Below are positions 57,201 through 64,000 of a DNA stretch of 64,000 nucleotides, in pieces (position 1 is the first letter of the stretch; the number at the start of each line of letters is the position of its first letter). The stretch is from Onchocerca volvulus (taxonomy: Eukaryota; Nematoda; Chromadorea; Rhabditida; Onchocercidae). The stretch lies in contig HG738137.1 of NCBI GenBank assembly GCA_000499405.2, forward strand, positions 6,696,001 through 6,760,000, given 5' to 3'. The notes under the pieces were generated by a model that was not told the DNA's origin, did no database searches, and worked only from the letters and a program-made list of their open reading frames with translations. The translations under genes and the position numbers were made by a program.

Positions 57201-60200
57201 TTGCATTCGATATTGATCATTTGTCCGAAGTTTTGGATCAAGAAAAAGAGAAGGAAATAAAAAATGGATATTTTTGAATCAAAGCTGGAATTAAAATAAC
57301 AAAATTTGTATATTTCGCTCGATATAATCATATTTTGAACTGCTAAAAGAATTTAACAAATTTACGAGTGTTTCGCCGGTAATAAGTTGTACAAAAATGG
57401 ATAGAAATTTTATATCGACAACATCGTTTAGTTCTTTCACTGCTCCATCAGCTAATGAGTTTGCCCAACGTATAAACACAGCTTCCTGGATGTCATATCG
57501 GTCATCTGAAAATCACTTCTCTTAATTATTTCTAATTTTTTGATCATTAAATTTTAAATAATGTTTGTATGAAATTTCAAAATTAATTTTCGAGATTATT
57601 CTGATTCAAGTTTCATTAAGTAAACAATAAGAGTTGGTAAAAAGATTTTGTAGCTCTGAATCAAAAAAATAATTCAACATTGTGAGTTTCTTTTAAAAAG
57701 CGCATATATAACGACGATTTTGTATGCAATGACGCAAGAAACTGGAAATATGTTTCAGGAAATATGATTCAGAAAATGACCGGATAATTCTGGAGATCTC
57801 TTAGATGTTAGTGAAATTCGAAGTCCTTTTATCTAATATATTATTATTTATTTCATATTTTTATTCATTTCATTCTTCCTTTTTCATTTTTTAATCTAAA
57901 CAAATAGTTCAATTTTTCAAATTTCGTTTGTTAATACAAGCTGTTTTAATTTCACGATTTCCAATTGCAACGTTCGATTGATTTTATGAAATTAATGTTA
58001 CGTGAAGTTGAAAATTGAATAATCTAAAATAAATTAAACGATTTTTTAAAACAAAAATAGCCAATTTATGAGTCACCATTTTATTCTTGCTTTTCGCTTG
58101 AGCAAAAACTTGGCTTAAAATAAAAAGACCAAATTCATAATAGCGATGCAACTAAGTTATGAAATAAATTTTTCTAGCAAAAACAATGAAGTTTAATGGT
58201 GTCTATACTGGTGAATAATTTTCGTCCACTAAATACGAAAAATTTTTAATTTTGATATTCAAAGTTCCAAACTTCCAATTAATGGTTGAATTTTCGGAAA
58301 AAAAAAAAGAACAGTTAAATTTGACCCGACAAAACAGTTTCTGACTTAATCAATAAACCATATGGATTTAATATATCATTCGTAAAACTCTACGACTCGC
58401 AATTTTTATTACATTTCTTCTACATTCGCATTGATCTTTCGATTAACCTATAAATAAGAAATGGGGCAATTGAATTATGTTGTAATAAGACGAGATACAT
58501 TCTCAACTTCAAACTTTAAACAAACCAATAGAGAAGATCGATTAAGAAAGATAATCCTTTAAATTATCAGTAGTACATCAGTAATGGTTGTCTATGCGAT
58601 AGGAAATTATCGAAAAAATAATCAGTACAAAAGTGATAACTTTTTATTTCACATCATTGATAGCATCAAATTTAATTAATTGACAGAGAAAAGAACTGTG
58701 ACATCCTGTAAAAATGCTCACTGGTATTATCAGTAAGAAGATGAAAATGATAAAAAATGACTTGTCTCAATATTTGAAGATATTTCGGAATTCTTGAAAG
58801 TAAGCTATTCATTGAAGTGAAATTATGTTCTCGAAAAGTTATAACTGTCAACTCTTTTCAAAGGAAAAAAATAAGCAATGGATTTAAATTTTAAATGCTA
58901 AAATTTTTTGAACAAATCAGTTTATCCTGAAGTTTGCAAAGACTCACTTCTTTAATAAACATTAATATCGACATGAATAAATTACTTGAAGCAACTAAAG
59001 TTCACTTCAAAATTTAATAATCTGACTTTGTGTACATCTCGAACAAAAGAAAGTTTTCTATGAATGATTTCATCCATACATGCAATGCAAAAAGAAAAGA
59101 AAATTCATTATACATTAATGATTTTTAAGAATATAGCCCCCAGAAAACTTTGGTAAGACTAATTAACAGTTTTGAGCAGATGCATTACCACTTGCAGATG
59201 CATTACTACTTGCACATGCATTACCACTTGCAGATGCATTACTACTTGCAGATGCATTACTACTTGCAGATGCATTACTACTTGCAGATGCATTACTACT
59301 TGCAGATGCATTACCACTTGCAGATGCATTACTACTTGCAGATGCATTACTACTTGCACATGCATTACTACTTGCAGATGCATTAGTACTTGCAGATGCA
59401 TTGCTATTTGCAATATTTGTATTGCATAATTCTGCATTGTGTAGCAACGATATTAGAAGAGATACATTCTTCATTTATCATAAATATGATATTAAAATAA
59501 GCAGGCCAAAGTTCTGAATAAGTTGCTCAAAATTTTCCGTTGCAACAAACTTTTGAAACTGATTGCCTTCGAGATTGAACTTGTTAAAATTTCGATAAAT
59601 TATTATAAATTTTTGAGAGGAAAAAGTGGCATAATATGTTAAATAAACAAACATTAAGAATATTTCGAATTTTAATTGATGAATTTTTAATTCATTATCA
59701 ATTCAATGTATGTAAAATAAAAGTGTTGTATGAATAAGGAAAGAGGAAGAGAAAGAAGAGATGATAAAGGATATGGGAAGAATGGTTGATATAATTGAAA
59801 ATGCTAATTGGTCGATTGCTAAATGATAAAAAGATTGGATAAAGTAAACAAAGAGAACAATAAGTGATTATGAGAAATGATAAATTGATAATTAATTAAT
59901 GGAATTAATTAATTGAAAAGTGCACGATGATGAAATGATGGAAAGATGAAGCGAAGCGTACGTACCTTTCTCCAATTTCTTCTCCTTTTTCTCATCCTTT
60001 TTCACCTTTGCTGACGAACTTCCTGAGAAGAGCATCGATGTGATAAGTGTGCCTGCAACAGCACCAACACCAACAGCACCAACGCAGCACAATTTATAGG
60101 GTGTACACCCACGCGTACACCCACACACACACCCACACACAAACAGATAAATAGACCGAGCGAGCGTGCGAGTGCGCGATAATTGACCGCAATTGTTAGT

Positions 60201-60551
60201 CTTGATTGGAAGATGCAATGATTAGGGTGAAGACGATGATGATGACGATGATACGGTGGTGGTGATAATGTCGATGATAATGGTGATGATGATGATGTTG
60301 ATGATAGTGATGGCGATCGAGTACGGTCGGTAGGAAAGTGATGATTGTAGTAGTAGCGATAGCAATATTGGAAGATTGAACGAAATGTAAGAAAACTGAT
60401 GAAGGATATCAATGTACAAAGATCGAGGAGAAGGAAGAAATAAATTACCGCCTTGGCGATCTCTATGAGCATTCTTCAATGCCAATTTTCTCTTCAGCTC
60501 CTCAGGCTGAGGATCTCGAGCTTCTCGCACTATCAACCTTTGACTTCTCAT
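14181..60551 (-). CDS. dys-1: Dystrophin, complete gene, 65 coding exons
   Basis: Links F-actin to the membrane dystrophin-glycoprotein complex in muscle (family role). Exon ends, 5' to 3': 60551-60449, 60052-59966, 57505-57366, 57074-56917, 56407-56255, 55828-55713, 55362-55028, 53423-53247, 53014-52923, 52473-52303, 51667-51541, 48905-48805, 48445-48322, 45583-45323, 44988-44860, 44394-44182, 43995-43788, 43523-43327, 42784-42626, 42410-42183, 41708-41480, 40866-40766, 40690-40604, 40381-40178, 38810-38781, 38472-38350, 37183-36992, 36607-36470, 36331-36084, 36006-35859, 35460-35359, 35160-35041, 34744-34526, 34288-34142, 33918-33775, 33224-32931, 32671-32462, 30011-29881, 29408-29201, 28735-28554, 28036-27952, 27684-27544, 27039-26915, 26350-26194, 25189-25084, 24859-24585, 24264-24035, 23835-23611, 23179-22990, 22595-22423, 21951-21795, 21374-21239, 21084-20688, 19031-18873, 18774-18638, 18496-18292, 17581-17496, 17341-17265, 16957-16757, 16319-16164, 16010-15817, 15593-15417, 15317-15143, 14903-14790, 14426-14181. 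The sum is 10,860 nt, 3,619 residues, against about 3,670-3,685 for worm and human proteins. Every junction phase agrees. Confidence 0.95.
18249..18274. repeat. Poly-A tract next to dystrophin exon 56
   Basis: A run of about 28 A's lies 18 bases past the donor of exon 56, in the intron. A second 30-nt run sits at about 21200-21229, just beyond exon 52. Both are simple homopolymers that create spurious Lys or Phe frames. Confidence 0.85.
18559..18586. repeat. Perfect 11-bp inverted repeat in dystrophin intron 55
   Basis: ACAATACAGTA (18559-18569) and its complement (18576-18586) flank a six-base loop, ATTCGG. The structure lies in the 141-nt intron between exons 55 and 56 and may bring the splice sites together. 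No function is shown. Confidence 0.75.
19032..20687. other. Dystrophin intron 53 with a plus-strand coding-like segment
   Basis: A 1.66 kb intron. It contains a plus-strand ATG frame from 20093 ([16 protein letters not shown]...) that runs into a 32-bp-period AG|GT duplication at 20261-20310. No homologue is recognised and the rest is AT-rich filler. Confidence 0.5.
20257..20311. repeat. 32-bp-period tandem duplication containing CAG|GTAACT
   Basis: The block TTTCAGGTAACTTAGATTTT occurs at about 20260 and again at about 20292. The interval between the two CAG|GT points starts GTAACT, ends CCTTTCAG and is 32 nt long on the plus strand. It therefore has intron-like ends with a T-rich tract. 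It is antisense to dystrophin. Confidence 0.85.
25672..25711. repeat. Imperfect 17-bp inverted repeat in dystrophin intron 45-44 region
   Basis: The left arm TGGACCACTTAAAGAG and the right arm CTCTTTAAGTTGATCCA pair around a short TCTTGG loop, with one mismatch and one bulge. It lies in the roughly 1 kb intron between exons 44 and 45, which otherwise shows nothing. Confidence 0.6.
30012..32461. other. Dystrophin intron 37, 2.45 kb
   Basis: AT-rich stretch between exons 37 and 38 with no recognised exon, RNA gene or repeat. The short open frames within it (30076-30312, 32302-32496) lack splice context and homology. Confidence 0.6.
33728..33738 (+). repeat. 11-nt C homopolymer
   Basis: A run of C just beyond the 3' end of dystrophin exon 35, striking in such AT-rich DNA. 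On the sense (minus) strand it is a G tract some 37 nt past the donor, where G runs can act as intronic splicing enhancers. That role is inference. Confidence 0.8.
36742..36801 (+). repeat. 27-bp near-perfect hairpin in dystrophin intron 27
   Basis: The arms at 36742-36768 and 36775-36801 flank a six-base loop (CAATAG). In plus-strand RNA the helix is continuous, because the only two non-Watson-Crick positions are G-U wobbles. In minus-strand RNA those positions are A-C mismatches. Arm and loop size fit a microRNA precursor or a short foldback element. Confidence 0.75.
37184..38349. other. Dystrophin intron 26, 1.17 kb
   Basis: AT-rich. At about 37980-38175 the plus strand carries degenerate short repeats (taataaat.agataattatac type, roughly 30-bp spacing). 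These give a spurious Ile/Ser-rich minus-strand frame. No exon is recognised. Confidence 0.55.
38781..38810 (-). other. dys-1: 30-nt dystrophin microexon (exon 25)
   Basis: The minus strand reads TTTCAG, then 30 nt encoding [10 protein letters not shown], then GTGAGT. Both splice sites match consensus, both flanking exons end or begin in phase 0, and 30 is a multiple of three. Skipping it would keep the frame, so it could be a cassette exon. It sits in a spectrin-rod linker between EYK and QLQKEF. Confidence 0.75.
39565..39594. repeat. AT-dinucleotide palindrome in dystrophin intron 24
   Basis: AAAGGTT and AACCTTT close a (TA)n core, forming a hairpin-capable palindrome in the 1.37 kb intron between exons 24 and 25. 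Another (AT)n run lies at about 51150-51170 in intron 11. Both are simple repeats. Confidence 0.8.
45584..48321. other. Dystrophin intron 13, 2.7 kb
   Basis: The largest intron of the gene. Open frames here (46269-46487, 46602-46964, 47907-48104) are low-complexity Phe/Ile/Leu-rich runs without splice or homology support. No RNA gene is recognised. Its size would allow an internal promoter, but no such signal is visible. Confidence 0.55.
48906..51540. other. Dystrophin intron 11, 2.6 kb, with plus-strand open segments
   Basis: Contains consecutive plus-strand frames at 49825-49938, 49943-50263 and 50221-50415. They look more open than chance expects in AT-rich DNA, and no family was recognised. 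The remainder is AT-rich, with an (AT)n run at about 51150-51170. Confidence 0.5.
53424..55027. other. Dystrophin intron 7, 1.6 kb
   Basis: AT-rich intron between the hinge and the first spectrin-like exon. Exon 8 could begin a few codons further upstream within 53424-53460. A plus-strand frame at 53648-53950 is moderately open, with no recognisable family. Confidence 0.55.
57506..59965. other. Dystrophin intron 2, 2.46 kb, holding the minisatellite
   Basis: AT-rich intron between the lysine-rich leader exon and CH1. Apart from the 18-bp minisatellite at 59178-59411 nothing is recognised. It is one of the larger 5' introns and a reasonable place for transcriptional control elements; none is identified. 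Confidence 0.55.
59178..59411. repeat. Minisatellite, about 13 copies of an 18-bp unit
   Basis: The unit GATGCATTACTACTTGCA repeats about 13 times with few substitutions (C/T in ACTAC, G/C in GAT). Because 18 is a multiple of three and the unit lacks stops in several frames, two plus and two minus frames stay open. One minus-strand frame (59474-59163) begins [18 protein letters not shown] and then repeats ASASSN, ending NASAQNC and TAA. It sits in dystrophin intron 2. A genuine gene is possible but unproven. Confidence 0.93.
60112..60146. repeat. CA-rich microsatellite in dystrophin intron 1
   Basis: Short CACACACAC/CCCACACACA runs lie about 60-90 bp upstream of exon 2 on the sense strand. 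They give TG-rich sequence ahead of the acceptor. Confidence 0.8.
60226..60312. repeat. GAT-type trinucleotide repeat tract in dystrophin intron 1
   Basis: Imperfect (GATGAT/GGTGAT)n. On the sense strand this gives Ser/Ile-rich spurious frames. It lies between exons 1 and 2. Confidence 0.8.
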
Positions 60552-62299
60552 TTCCCACCATCTTCTCTTCCCTAATGTCTTGCCCCAACAACAATGTTAT
60601 TCTCTGTTCCCTTTCTCTTCTTCAAGAATGATCTCGAGATTCTCGAGTTCAGGCCTTTTCTTTTCGTGTAGTATTCATCTTTTGACCACTTTCGATGTCA
60701 ATTTTTAAATTTCCGTTCTTTTGCAGTTAACTTCGCTTACCAATCACACGATATCAGCAACTGCTGTTTATCGTTTTGCTGTTCCATAATTCTGAAATAT
60801 TTAATCATTTATTTATACATTCCTTTCATCCTTTCATATATGAAAAAAAAAAGTAAAATCAAAAAAATGATTTTCTTCCCCATCGGTTATTTGTATTTTA
60901 TTCCTTTTAAACTGAATTTTTCTGCGAAATTTTCATTCATTTCAGATTCTTACATGAAATGTATTCTTGTGAATTATTCCATCTAAGCAATGATTCGTTA
61001 AAAGTACATCACGAACTAATCAATAACAGAAAATTATAAATCATGCGATCTTTACCATCTTCCATATAAGTAAATTAATCCTGATGTTTCATTGCGATCA
61101 CTATTTTAATGACTTTTGGATATATTATGACAAATCTTTGAATTTAAATTTCTCTAAATTGCAGTAGTAATTAAAACATACATATATAATTTGCGTTAAA
61201 AAAGTTTCAATTTTTCTAGAAAATAAGTTTTAAGATCCAACGATACGAACATCGAATAATGCCGTGATCGGTGATTATGCTTCACTGATACATAGCCTCA
61301 ATGAACATTTCGTCCTCAAAAAAGAGCTCCAATATCAATCATTCATCGTCTTTTTTGATTTTACAAAATCCTGCCTGATTTAGTGGATTACTTTTGTAAC
61401 TATTGCAATTATCTATTAAGATCTCCTAGCAGAACAAACCATTTTCTATCATTGACACATTTAACAAGACACACATTTAGATAGCCTCAGTGACCATTGA
61501 TAAGTTTGTCATTCTCATCATGCTCTACATTTACGACAGCGAAAAAACTGATAAACTAAACCTGAGTGACCACTGATAAGTTGTCATTTTTGTCATCCTT
61601 CTCATTTACGCAATAATAAATTTAATATTTATGAGATCCATAAAGTAACTTAATTTCTTCTCAAAAAACATATCTTATTCAAACAAAGTTTAATTAACCA
61701 AAATCTTATTCTCTGTAGAAAATGAACACCCAACTACCAGTTTCTAGAGCATTTCATATTCTTTGCATTATTTTCAATTCAGATTTATCTAAATTTTGGG
61801 AAACAAAATAATCAGAACATTTTTTGGGATATAATAAAGCCCTGATATCTGATTTCAATAAATCACATAAAATTATTATTCTAGCAGAGATTTAAAATAT
61901 CATATTTGTCTAGAAAAAAAAAAAAACAGATATATTATTACCAATAGACAAAGCTGATACTACTCAGAAATAAAATGTCTACCTATCAAATAGATATTTT
62001 TGTAAAGAATCGCTTTTTCCAAAATAAATAGAATATGATTTCTTCAATATGACAGTTCTTCAATTTTTATTAAAATATTTGATTCAGAAATAAGCTATCA
62101 TTATTAATTCTCGTGCAGCACGAATCATTAAACATTCATCGAAAAATAGGAAAAATTCAAAATTTATATATTTTAAAAGGAATTGTTTAGTTATTGTCGG
62201 TAAAACCGAAATATTTATATAACAAATAAAAAGAAATAACCCGAATAATCTGTATAGAAGAATTTACTAATATTCTCAATCAAACTGAGTCACTTATCT
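60552..62299. other. Upstream flank of dystrophin, probable promoter region
   Basis: No open coding structure is recognised. The first 100 bp upstream of the ATG are purine-rich on the sense strand. An imperfect direct repeat occurs at about 61493-61610. Promoter identity is inferred from position only. Confidence 0.45.
61493..61610. repeat. Imperfect tandem duplication, about 70-bp period
   Basis: CCTCAGTGACCATTGATAAG...GTCATT...CATTTACG at about 61493-61536 recurs as CCTGAGTGACCACTGATAAG...GTCATT...CATTTACG at about 61561-61610. It lies about 1 kb upstream of the dystrophin start codon. TGACC(A) motifs recur in both copies. Confidence 0.6.
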
Positions 62300-62830
62300 A
62301 TATACGGGCATTCCCACTATCTTCCGCTTTGCTATTAGAGATTATGGGCACCGTGTGAAATGTTAAGATGTCAATTGTCAGGAAGGTTTCAAGTATGAGA
62401 CTCGTGGGAACTTCGATATTGTCCTTGGACCTCATGACCAGTCTTTTGTATGACCAATGTGTGACCATCGCCCATCATCAAATCCAAAGATAAATCCATA
62501 TATAAAAGGGAAGCTTTCGGGCAGCAACATTGGTGGAATCAACACGAACGGTTTTTCTACTTTGGGATAAACAATTCGCAGTCCTTTCAAGTCACTCTCT
62601 ACTACATCGGCGTATTCAATCAGATCAGTCCGTTCAACATCACTATCAATGGGAAATCAATTTCAATCCAATATCAAAGCGATTTCAACGACAGGGCAAG
62701 TTTAGTAAAAGACGATTATTAATATCCTTTACATTTACCGTGCATTATTCGTTGAAATTCGCTACAAATTGGAGCGAACCTTTCCCTCTTTTTGACCCCT
62801 TTCGTAACAGTCTCGTCAAATAGTTTCATT
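62300..62830. other. GC-richer open island, possible uncharacterised exon or pseudogene
   Basis: This stretch is visibly more GC-rich than its flanks and unusually free of stops. The plus strand is open from 62465 to 62722 (86 codons, no ATG in frame, contains SQSFQVTLYYIGVFNQ). The minus strand is open from 62656 to 62432 (contains LIEYADVVESDLKGLRIVYP and FGFDDGRWSHIGHTKDWS). Another plus frame spans 62530-62823. The first two are codon-aligned on opposite strands, so one may simply mirror the other. No family is recognised. Confidence 0.4.
62498..62510 (+). promoter_or_regulatory. TATA-box-like sequence TATATAAAAGG
   Basis: A canonical TATATAAAAGG, with a purine-rich follow-on. It would place a start about 25-30 bp downstream, near 62530, on the plus strand and away from dystrophin. 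In a genome this AT-rich a chance match is quite possible. Confidence 0.3.
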
Positions 62831-64000
62831 CTGTTGCGATTTCAAAACTGAATTGAATAAAAAAACAAAAAAAAAAAAAAGGAATACATGCTAACAATAA
62901 TGAGTTGCCACTATCTTGCTGAAACTGAAGTCAATGATATGTACAAGTAAATGAGAGTTGAAAATGGGATGAAATTACAAATGGATGCAGAATGAAGCAA
63001 TAAAGATAAGATATCAATAGAGAAGAGATCTCTTTGAAGATTGCAAAAATGAAAGAGGAATTAATCCTCTGATGAATTCCAACCAATTTATTGGATTTTA
63101 ATTAGCCATAATAAAAGTCACTACATATTATTGAAAATTATCGGATTAACAGCCATCTAACATTGAATATAATCTCCTCTGGCTGATTTCATTGAAGCTG
63201 TTTCAAGATGAAATGGTTCATTCGGTTCTATCTTGTACCGGAATTATCAATATTATCCGGAATGTTGATTGAATCATTCAGGTTGCTTTTTTGTTTTGTT
63301 TTCTCACACAGTGCAATTACTTTTTCAATTCACATCTAATGAAATTAATTGAAATGGAGTTTCAAAGACATTTTCTTCTTTTTCGTAGTGGGAATGAATT
63401 AATGAGCTGCCAAGCATTCCATTCAGATTTCGTTACAATATTATTTATTCTCCAAGGTGCTGATAAAAAACTTTTCATCACTAATAATGAAGATAAAATT
63501 GAATGAATTATATTTTCAAAATAAAGTCCTTTCCTTCAAAGCTTATCCCTTTCACAGATCAAAAATTATCATTTCATGGAAGTGGTGCAAAATTTTGAAA
63601 AAAATTGGAACGAAATGCGTCCTCGCTGAAATTCCTTCATTCGTTTTCCTACACGATTTATGTTAAGATATGCCAGAGGCCACGACCAAGAAGAATAAAT
63701 TTCAATTCATTTGTTTGCGAAATTGAGAATTCGGTTTATTGCTTGAGTAAGAAAACTTTAGAGCATGAAATTCTCAGGGACAATTTATTTTCTCCTATCA
63801 TTCAAAATGTATTCTTTTTATAATTATGATTTAAAACAAAAATATTTGTTAAATTAATATTTTTGCTGTTTCTAACATAAAAGTGGCCAGGTTAAGGACA
63901 TCTTGCTGATATTTATCACCAAACTCAGCTAACAATAGCTTTAGCAAGTATTTTAACAACTACATACTTTTCTTACAGATTCCGAAGCTTTAAACCGGTT
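62831..64000. other. Right-hand flank, no gene recognised
   Basis: AT-rich sequence. Several plus-strand frames (63291-63506, 63457-63666, 63605-63823) overlap each other, lack splice logic and resemble no family. At 63962-63979 a T-rich TTTTCTTACAG acceptor-like site precedes the last 21 bases, so an exon of a plus-strand gene may begin at 63980. Confidence 0.4.

Larger units (their letters stand above)
55028..60551 (-). other. dys-1: Dystrophin N-terminus: basic leader, tandem CH actin-binding domains and hinge (exons 1-7)
   Basis: Exon 1 starts [15 protein letters not shown]. Exon 2 adds a lysine-rich stretch and contains a second in-frame ATG ([10 protein letters not shown]). CH1 spans about residues 64-163: it opens [14 protein letters not shown], has a later helix ending [16 protein letters not shown], and corresponds to the VQKKTFTKWVN and LIWNIILHWQ blocks of vertebrate dystrophin. 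CH2 (about 165-275) has [20 protein letters not shown] and [14 protein letters not shown] Pro/Gln/Ser hinge ([12 protein letters not shown]...) follows in exon 7. The 5' end is the least certain part: exon 1 could extend further, and no clear SL acceptor lies next to its ATG. Confidence 0.88.

Noticed and set aside
14181..60551. Spectrin, utrophin or MACF-type identity for the long repeat gene
   Set aside because: WW plus EF-like plus ZZ plus paired coiled coils after the rod define the dystrophin/utrophin family. Invertebrates carry a single dystrophin orthologue, so utrophin is not a separate option.
60002..60551. Long Ser/Pro/Ile-rich minus frames through intron 1
   Set aside because: They read through GAT and CA simple repeats. 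The spliced dystrophin exons 1 and 2 explain the coding signal.
1..64000. Endosymbiont (Wolbachia-type) insertions, transposase genes, tRNA or rRNA genes
   Set aside because: Looked for on both strands by eye. No long intronless bacterial frames, transposase motifs, tRNA B-box/cloverleaf or rRNA cores were recognised.

Overview
The window is AT-rich eukaryotic nuclear DNA. It has compact exons, GT-AG introns with short T-rich TTTTCAG-type acceptors, and coding regions that match animal proteins. Together with a dystrophin of nematode-like size, this points to a nematode, plausibly a parasitic clade III (filarial-type) worm. The species assignment is inference.

Layout: (1) 169-13288, minus strand: a DEAD-box RNA helicase of the DDX27/Drs1 family, 13 coding exons recovered, with the C-terminus off the left edge. 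(2) 6597-10407, plus strand: a complete 8-exon, 407-residue major facilitator superfamily (MFS) transporter lying antisense inside the 8.5 kb intron of the helicase gene. (3) 14181-60551, minus strand: a complete dystrophin gene (dys-1/DMD orthologue), which I resolved into 65 coding exons totalling 10,860 nt (3,619 residues). Its order is two calponin-homology (CH) domains, a Pro/Gln hinge, a long spectrin-like rod, WW, EF-hand-like, ZZ zinc finger and C-terminal coiled coils. (4) 60552-64000: upstream flank of dystrophin with no confident gene, but with an unusual open, GC-richer island at about 62.3-62.8 kb.

Dystrophin and the helicase lie head-to-tail on the minus strand, about 0.9 kb apart. 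The three genes have unrelated jobs: membrane-cytoskeleton linkage in muscle, ribosomal RNA processing in the nucleolus, and small-molecule transport. Reading phase was followed through every exon junction of all three models and is consistent throughout. The least certain junctions are the 5' end of dystrophin exon 8, the end of exon 42, and the start of exon 1.

Structures beyond the genes include two separate 32-bp-period tandem duplications of an AG|GT-containing segment that look like newborn introns. There is also a 27-bp near-perfect intronic hairpin, an 18-bp minisatellite open in several frames, a 30-nt microexon, a perfect 13-bp foldback and a 61-nt poly-A tract. I see no rRNA, tRNA, CRISPR array, insertion sequence or convincing bacterial or viral insert.
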